This document shows, piece after piece, positions 23,701 to 27,433 of a stretch of DNA of 27,433 bases. A program made the position numbers and the translations under genes. Position 1 is the first letter of the stretch; every line of letters begins with the position of its first letter. The stretch is from a virus, in the IMG/VR virus record IMGVR_UViG_3300007276_000236, positions 1 through 27,433 of that record; one strand, written 5' to 3'. The notes under the pieces are model-generated. The model did no database searches. It was not told where the DNA came from and saw nothing but the letters and a program-made list of their open reading frames with translations.

Positions 23701-23980
23701 CAATCGTATCCCTTACTTGCTTGACGTCGTCGACCACCACGGCAACACCAGCCGCTTGGATGATCTCAAATATCTCGCGTTCCTGATTGGGGGTGACATT
23801 GTTTATCTTCCCCGGTGCTTTCGTCTCAAAGGCAAAGAACAGACCTCGGTAGCAGACGATGAAGTCTGGGCATCCAACGCGTCCCATGCCGTTTGACATG
23901 GGCATATAGTACCATGCGCCTAGCTCTTTGAAATATGCTTTTACGGCCTTCTTGACCTTACCCTCCGGCGTCATGCCCAT
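23612..23980 (-). CDS. VRR-NUC domain nuclease
   Basis: The protein has 122 residues, and GGAGAG precedes the ATG. The core reads TPEGKVKKAVKAYFKELG, MGRVGCPDFIVCYRGLFFAF, ETKAPG, TPNQEREIFEIIQAAG and VAVVVDDVKQV. This is the minimal VRR-NUC fold with PD-(D/E)xK residues Glu6, Asp39, Glu52 and Lys54. VRR-NUC enzymes include structure-specific nucleases (FAN1 type) and Holliday-junction resolvase-like phage proteins, so branch cleavage in recombination or packaging is plausible. The last 25 residues extend beyond the domain and are dual-coded with the HNH start. It lies 2 bases after the Cas4-like nuclease stop. Confidence 0.85.
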   Translation of the reverse strand: MGMTPEGKVKKAVKAYFKELGAWYYMPMSNGMGRVGCPDFIVCYRGLFFAFETKAPGKINNVTPNQEREIFEIIQAAGVAVVVDDVKQVRDTIDAKIIANRITDEGGLQQKTFSPEEASRPE

Positions 23981-23982
23981 GT

Positions 23983-24648
23983 TTACTCTCCGCAGAATTC
24001 ACAGTTGGATTTGCCGACGGGGCACCAGTTGCGGCACAGGCCGCTTGGGTTCTTCTTCCACTTGTCCTCGTCGTACGAACGCGCGACACGACTTAGCCGT
24101 GGTAGAAATTCAGACCATATTTCCGGTAGCTGCTCGCGCTTGAACAGCTCCTTGTCGAACTTGCCTTCCTTGAGCCAGATAAAGCCTGTCACGACCTCGT
24201 CGACCCATGGGTACGCGGCAAACGCCAGCGCGGCGAACAGCTTCATCTGGTCAGAGTCGGGGCGGTGTTTGCCTGTCTTCCAGTCCATGAGGTACGCGCG
24301 CTTGTCGCCGACAACACCAAGGTCAATGATGCCACGCACCCAGACGTCTTTGGCGAACCATGAGGTCATGCGCAGGTCTTTAGTCAGCGCAACCTGCTGC
24401 TCGATAACGCGCTTGCCATCGCGCGCTAGGATTTTGTCGACGTACTTGGCCCACTGTTTCATGCCCTCGGGCAGTGGCTTGTTGCCTTTGGCGTACTCTT
24501 CCAAGGACTTGTGGACCTTGTTCCCCCAGTTCATTTCTTTCGACTGGGGTTCTTTGACCTGCTTCGTCACGCGTGTGAGGTTGAACCGGTGTGGACACGT
24601 CTCGTATGCGGTTAATGCGGAGTAACTCCACGCTTTAGTGAGTTCCAA
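23983..24648 (-). CDS. PD-(D/E)xK exonuclease, Cas4/RecB-like with Cys cluster
   Basis: The start is a TTG at 24648 with AAGGAG six bases upstream; it gives MELTKAWSYSALTAYETCPH, the usual beginning of Cas4/RecB-like proteins. The protein has 221 residues. Catalytic pattern: His46, GIIDLG (Asp109), MDWKTGK (Asp122, Lys124) and Gln134. Cys18 plus the C-terminal cluster (205, 209, 216, 219) could hold an Fe-S cluster, as in Cas4 and AddB. Family members degrade or process DNA ends. With the helicase and SSB it could form a phage recombination or host-DNA breakdown system. It is not linked to CRISPR; no repeats or cas genes are nearby. Confidence 0.83.
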   Translation of the reverse strand: MELTKAWSYSALTAYETCPHRFNLTRVTKQVKEPQSKEMNWGNKVHKSLEEYAKGNKPLPEGMKQWAKYVDKILARDGKRVIEQQVALTKDLRMTSWFAKDVWVRGIIDLGVVGDKRAYLMDWKTGKHRPDSDQMKLFAALAFAAYPWVDEVVTGFIWLKEGKFDKELFKREQLPEIWSEFLPRLSRVARSYDEDKWKKNPSGLCRNWCPVGKSNCEFCGE

Positions 24649-24708
24649 AAGCCTCTCCTTTGTGTGCGTTTAGTCCTGTATCCTGCCACATGGCATCGTA
24701 CGTGTCTA
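24649..24708 (-). other. 60-base spacer between PolA and the Cas4-like gene
   Basis: It contains only the ribosome site of the Cas4-like gene (AAGGAG) and an eight-codon reading frame that is too short to support. I see no hairpin with a T-run and no convincing promoter. Confidence 0.5.
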
Positions 24709-26652
24709 CTACTTTGCGTCTCCGTATGTCTGCGCGATGTCGCCTTCACTCCACACAACAAGCTCTGGCCACCACGTTGGCGGGGTGCGCATAATCGCCT
24801 GAACGTCGTCCAGAAGCTGCTGCGCTTGGTTGTCCGGCGCGATGTAGACCAGTTCGTCGTGGACCGTGTGGACCGGTCTGTACCCTGTCTTTCGCTGGAC
24901 CATCAGCGCGTTGTCGGCGATCACGTTGCGCGCCAAGTGCTGCACGATGTTCTCGTCGATCTTCCCTGCGTAGATGCGCGCCTTGTTCCGCCCTTTACCG
25001 TAGACGTACTCGAGCCGCCCGTCGTCGTCCTGCTCTTGGCGAAGATCGGGATAACGGATCATGCCTTTGGGTGTCTTCAGCCCTTCAGCAACCGGGGTAA
25101 TCATCCCCCATGGGTCAAGCGCGGCCCCCTCCATGCCGAACATGATACCCTGCAAAGCGTTGTGGCATGTCCTCCAGCCACGGGTGATCTCGGGGTGCGC
25201 CTGACGGTACTGCTGCACAACGCCCTGAGCCTCGTTCTCGCTCATGTCGATGCCGCCCATGATCTTGGCGACCTTCTGGAAGGTAGGCCCGCCCGCGCCG
25301 AAGCCCAGACCCAAGTGCGCCACCTTACCGACCTGCCGCTGCGGCTTGGTCACGGCTGGCTCGGCTACGCCGTACAGGTTGTTGGCCGCAAAGTATCGGT
25401 ACAAGTCTGCTTTCTCGGGATCATCCTGAAACAGCTTCATGGCGTAGGGCACCTGCCACAAGAACATGTTCACCCGCAGCTCGATACCGGAGAGGTCGGC
25501 GACGACGACTTTGTACCCGTCGGGTGCGCGGAGCGCCTTCCGAAGTGCGTCGGACGGCTTCGGGTCGTCGGGGTTGATGCGTGGAAGGTTCTGCGGGTTG
25601 TACCCCCATCCTGACCAGCGCCCCGTGGTGTCGGCCCCGTAGTACTTCAGCGGGATCGGGACTCTGCCGAGCGGGTGTGCTTTCTGCGCGTCGTAGAACG
25701 CTTGGATGCGCGTCTGCAACAAGGTGCTCTTGGCGTCGAGACGCGCGGATGCAGCTGCTGCCACCAACGGGTTGTCGTGGTCCTGCAAATCAAGGAACGC
25801 TTGGTCGGACTTGGCCAAGGCAGGGATTTCCTTACCCGTGGTGATCGACGTCTTCATCGGCACGTCCACGCCGAGGGCTTCCAGTACGTCTTTGAACTTA
25901 GCCGCCGACATGAGCATCTTCTTGATCTCGTCAGGGTCAGCCAAGTTGTACCCCAGAATGATGCGAGTGGACGCACGCATAGGCACGTCGTTGTACAGGA
26001 TTTTACCGAGGTCTATCAGCACTTTTTCCTTGCGAACTTCTTCCTCCTCGTAGGTGTTCATGAGAAGGTCGGCGTCACACTCGAACAACGGTTCCACCAG
26101 CATACGGATTGTCATGTCGATGAGTCGTAACTCGTCGTTGGACGTCTGCTTGCGCAGTAGTTTGAACAGTCCGAAGCACTGGTCCGCGTCGTCCGCGTTG
26201 TACTTGCGCATGTCCTCAATCTCTTCGGGGGTAAAGTCATTCAGGTACTTGCCCTTGGTCTGCACCAGCGCATGGTTGTTCTTTACGCCTAGCCCGTAGT
26301 GCTCGACGAGCGCACCGAGAGACAGCCCGACGTCCTTGGAGTGTATGGGCCGCGCCATAGCCAGCGTGCAGCCCCACATCTTGGGTTTCATGTTCATGCG
26401 CCAAGCAAGGATCATGGCGTCAAAGGCCGACAGGTTGTGCCCCACAACTAGATACTGGGACCAGTCCACCTTGGCGGCGTACCGCTTCACGGCTTCTTCA
26501 CCGAACACGACCTCTGTTGGTTCATCACCGAACTTAAACGCGCAGCTGATAATCTCGGTGAACGGACTCATGCAGTACTTGATCGGCGACATCTTGGTCA
26601 GCGAGTGCAGGCTGCTCCAGAATGTCTCGAGGTCTACGGTTGCCACCTTCAT
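24709..26652 (-). CDS. Family A DNA polymerase with 3'-5' exonuclease
   Basis: The protein has 647 residues, and its ATG overlaps the stop of the upstream gene. Proofreading domain: Exo I VDLET (Asp7, Glu9), Exo II VVGHNLSAFDAMI (Asp78), Exo III YNADDADQ (Tyr151, Asp155). Polymerase domain: motif A VVADLSGIELRVN (Asp386), motif B RQVGKVAHLGLGFGAG (Arg439, Lys443), motif C TVHDELVY (Asp599, Glu600). The residue aligned to E. coli Phe762 is Leu447, and the Tyr766 position is Phe451; Leu at 762 is typical of many marine viral PolA proteins. There is no 5'-3' exonuclease domain, and the size is close to T7 gp5 (704). It is the replicative polymerase of the phage, working with the primase-helicase and SSB-like protein. 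Confidence 0.95.
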   Translation of the reverse strand: MKVATVDLETFWSSLHSLTKMSPIKYCMSPFTEIISCAFKFGDEPTEVVFGEEAVKRYAAKVDWSQYLVVGHNLSAFDAMILAWRMNMKPKMWGCTLAMARPIHSKDVGLSLGALVEHYGLGVKNNHALVQTKGKYLNDFTPEEIEDMRKYNADDADQCFGLFKLLRKQTSNDELRLIDMTIRMLVEPLFECDADLLMNTYEEEEVRKEKVLIDLGKILYNDVPMRASTRIILGYNLADPDEIKKMLMSAAKFKDVLEALGVDVPMKTSITTGKEIPALAKSDQAFLDLQDHDNPLVAAAASARLDAKSTLLQTRIQAFYDAQKAHPLGRVPIPLKYYGADTTGRWSGWGYNPQNLPRINPDDPKPSDALRKALRAPDGYKVVVADLSGIELRVNMFLWQVPYAMKLFQDDPEKADLYRYFAANNLYGVAEPAVTKPQRQVGKVAHLGLGFGAGGPTFQKVAKIMGGIDMSENEAQGVVQQYRQAHPEITRGWRTCHNALQGIMFGMEGAALDPWGMITPVAEGLKTPKGMIRYPDLRQEQDDDGRLEYVYGKGRNKARIYAGKIDENIVQHLARNVIADNALMVQRKTGYRPVHTVHDELVYIAPDNQAQQLLDDVQAIMRTPPTWWPELVVWSEGDIAQTYGDAK

Positions 26653-26885
26653 TTTATGATCTCCTTAGTTTCATTCATTAGGTCTATGGCGATGGCCGTT
26701 AGTGACTCAGCCAACGTTGACCCTTTCGGGGTGTTGGATATTAGCCAATCCATGAACTCCTCACCGCCCATTTCGTAGATAGATTTGTGCACCGACCCTA
26801 CGATTATGCCGTTGGCTTGGAACTTGCGCGACGCCGCGTATCTGTATTCCGCCAAATCTTGGGTTCTTTTACGCCCTCTGCCCAT
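26649..26885 (-). CDS. Hypothetical protein upstream of PolA
   Basis: The protein has 78 residues, and its ATG follows a GAGAGG at ten bases. The N-terminus is very basic (MGRGRKRTQDLAEYRYAASR) and the rest is helical (EEFMDWLISNTPKGSTLAES, then TAIAIDLMNETKEIIK). There is no membrane helix or catalytic motif. Its stop overlaps the PolA start (ATGA), so it is translated together with the polymerase and could be a small partner or regulator. I do not recognise a family. The leader sequence matches that of the 57-aa gene at 23109. Confidence 0.65.
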   Translation of the reverse strand: MGRGRKRTQDLAEYRYAASRKFQANGIIVGSVHKSIYEMGGEEFMDWLISNTPKGSTLAESLTAIAIDLMNETKEIIK

Positions 26886-26912
26886 TGACTGTGTCCTCTC
26901 TATTTGCTTAGT
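26886..26912 (-). promoter_or_regulatory. Leader motif shared with the 23109 gene (copy B)
   Basis: On the minus strand ACTAAGCAAATAGAGAGGAC plus ACAGTCA precedes the ATG of the 78-aa gene. Copy A is at 23110-23137. The shared core is ACTAARCAAATAG followed by AGAG and ACACA, with a one-base gap. In this copy the block is non-coding. Confidence 0.5.
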
Positions 26913-26918
26913 GTTCGT

Positions 26919-27001
26919 TGCGTGGGGCCAAACTTTAACCTTGGTTATGGTTGGTCCGTGCTACCAAATGCGCCGTACATTCTGCTCGACCGGCCCCACG
27001 C
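26919..27001 (-). ncRNA. Structured intergenic element with cloverleaf-like folding potential
   Basis: A 10-bp inverted repeat, GCGTGGGGCC and GGCCCCACGC, closes an 82-base element between two genes. Read on the minus strand, the outer 7 bp (CGTGGGG/CCCCACG) can stack on a second hairpin, CCAAG-GTTAAAG-TTTGG (5-bp stem, 7-base loop), directly before the 3' strand. An inner hairpin TTGGT-AGCACGG-ACCAA also has a 5-bp stem and 7-base loop. This resembles a tRNA plan, but position 33 is not T, the D-arm is poor and the T-loop lacks TTC. A degenerate tRNA-like RNA or a leader structure of the polymerase operon is possible. There is no T-run for termination. Confidence 0.4.
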
Positions 27002-27005
27002 ACCT

Positions 27006-27194
27006 TCACTGATTTTCTCCCTCGGTGGCTCGTTCGATGCACGTTGCGCGTTGATTGCGTAAGTCGTCTAGGATTATGGCATGTGCTTCGCATACTTCCA
27101 TCGAAGGCATATCGAACATGGTCACGGTGGTGCGGTCTACATTTTCAATGCTGCACCCCTGGGCCACTATGACAATCAGTAGAACTTTGTTCAT
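27006..27194 (-). CDS. Small protein with N-terminal hydrophobic segment
   Basis: The chosen ATG at 27194 has AAGGGA eight bases upstream and gives MNKVLLIVIVAQGCS; an in-frame extension to 27263 would cross a hairpin and looks non-coding. The protein has 62 residues. After the short hydrophobic start (residues 3-13) it reads NVDRTTVTMFDMPSMEVCEA followed by HAIILDDLRNQRATCIERA. Two later Cys (38 and about 54) could form a disulfide if the protein is exported. The hydrophobic stretch is short for a signal peptide, and the AQGC site is a poor lipobox. I do not recognise it. It precedes the structured spacer and the PolA unit. Confidence 0.6.
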   Translation of the reverse strand: MNKVLLIVIVAQGCSIENVDRTTVTMFDMPSMEVCEAHAIILDDLRNQRATCIERATEGENQ

Positions 27195-27283
27195 TGGTTT
27201 TCCCTTTGGCATACTCTGGAGGTTGGGGTGCGCCAAACGCGCACGCACCCCGGAACCAGACATATCTTCTGATCGGTCATGGT
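27195..27283 (-). other. Intergenic stretch with a stable hairpin at 27225-27251
   Basis: GGGGTGCG (27225-27232) and CGCACCCC (27244-27251) form a perfect 8-bp stem with an 11-base loop. No T-run follows on either strand, so it is not a normal intrinsic terminator. It may protect or separate the mRNA of the flanking genes. I see no promoter here. Confidence 0.6.
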
Positions 27284-27433
27284 TTAGTCACACTTGTTCT
27301 CGGCGTTCTCTTGCGAGTCACTGTCGAAGTCGTCGCGGTCATGGTCATTGCCGCCCTTGCAGTTGGCGTCAGAGTTGTCGCCTTTGGGCTTCTTAGGATC
27401 GTCCACAGGCGGCTCGTCCACAGGCGGCTCGTC
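27284..27433 (-). CDS. C-terminus of an acidic, Pro/Asp-rich protein, truncated by window edge
   Basis: The frame is open from the last base to a TAA at 27284-27286, giving 49 residues without a start in the window. It begins with an exact repeat, DEPPVDEPPVDD, and continues with KKPKGDNSDANCKGGNDHDR and DDFDSDSQENAENKCD. About a third of residues are Asp or Glu, and D-x-D-type spacing could bind calcium. Two Cys are present. The 15-base DNA repeat at the window edge suggests a longer repeat array continues upstream. The reading direction and even codon phase support a real gene, but the product is unknown. Confidence 0.5.
   Translation of the reverse strand, partial: DEPPVDEPPVDDPKKPKGDNSDANCKGGNDHDRDDFDSDSQENAENKCD

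Noticed and set aside
23983-24648. CRISPR-associated Cas4
   Set aside because: No repeat array or other cas genes; standalone Cas4-like nucleases are common in phages.
24664-25614. 316-residue open frame on the plus strand
   Set aside because: Antisense to the polymerase domain of PolA with all motifs intact; no ribosome site.
26919-27001. Functional tRNA
   Set aside because: T33, a TTC-type T-loop and a clear D-arm are missing, so it is reported only as tRNA-like structure.
27225-27251. Hairpin as an intrinsic terminator
   Set aside because: Good stem, but no T-run on either strand; kept only as a structural element.

Overview
The window is part of a tailed-phage genome or a close prophage relative. 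It carries a lysis cassette, tail and internal virion genes, and a viral DNA replication module, packed with start/stop overlaps. No bacterial housekeeping gene, rRNA or convincing tRNA is visible. No integrase, terminase, portal or capsid gene lies inside the window. The very large ejected-type protein, the absence of a tape-measure-like gene, and the PolA plus primase-helicase set suggest a podovirus-like virion. The GC-rich coding, GTG/TTG starts and Leu at the PolA '762' position fit a marine phage of a Gram-negative (perhaps alphaproteobacterial) host. A Gram-negative host follows from the spanin pair; the rest is inference.

Plus strand, 1-15815 (late genes). The window opens in the C-terminus of a GH108-type endolysin, followed by a small holin candidate, a nested i-spanin/o-spanin pair and a transglutaminase-like cysteine peptidase. 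Next come a 539-aa virion structural protein, a 711-aa gpJ-like host-specificity protein with two repeat arrays, a tail-assembly-chaperone-type protein, a GNAT-fold acetyltransferase, a protein ending in a short S74 (SDxxxK) domain, a 513-aa helical protein and a 2456-aa large polyvalent protein. The operon ends at two tandem hairpins, the second a textbook intrinsic terminator (15882-15917).

Minus strand, 27433-15916 (replication and recombination), converging on the same terminator. In transcription order: an acidic partial ORF, a small secreted or membrane protein, a 120-nt structured spacer, a 78-aa hypothetical, family A DNA polymerase, a Cas4/RecB-like nuclease, a VRR-NUC nuclease, a small HNH protein, a 103-aa hypothetical, a 57-aa membrane protein, a 143-aa HTH-like protein and an SF2/SNF2 helicase. 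After a likely internal promoter and operator come an AlpA-like HTH protein, a 133-aa conserved phage protein and an SSB-like protein with its own terminator. The strand finishes with a 1009-aa AEP primase-helicase fusion and a 100-aa hypothetical.

Together the minus-strand genes supply polymerase, primase-helicase, ssDNA-binding protein, a translocating helicase and three nuclease folds, close to a self-sufficient replication/recombination kit. The plus-strand genes supply lysis, host recognition and the proteins probably ejected with the DNA. The least explained parts are the polyvalent protein (metallopeptidase-like and ADP-ribosyltransferase-like segments), the cloverleaf-like spacer at 26919-27001 and a leader motif shared by two distant minus-strand genes.
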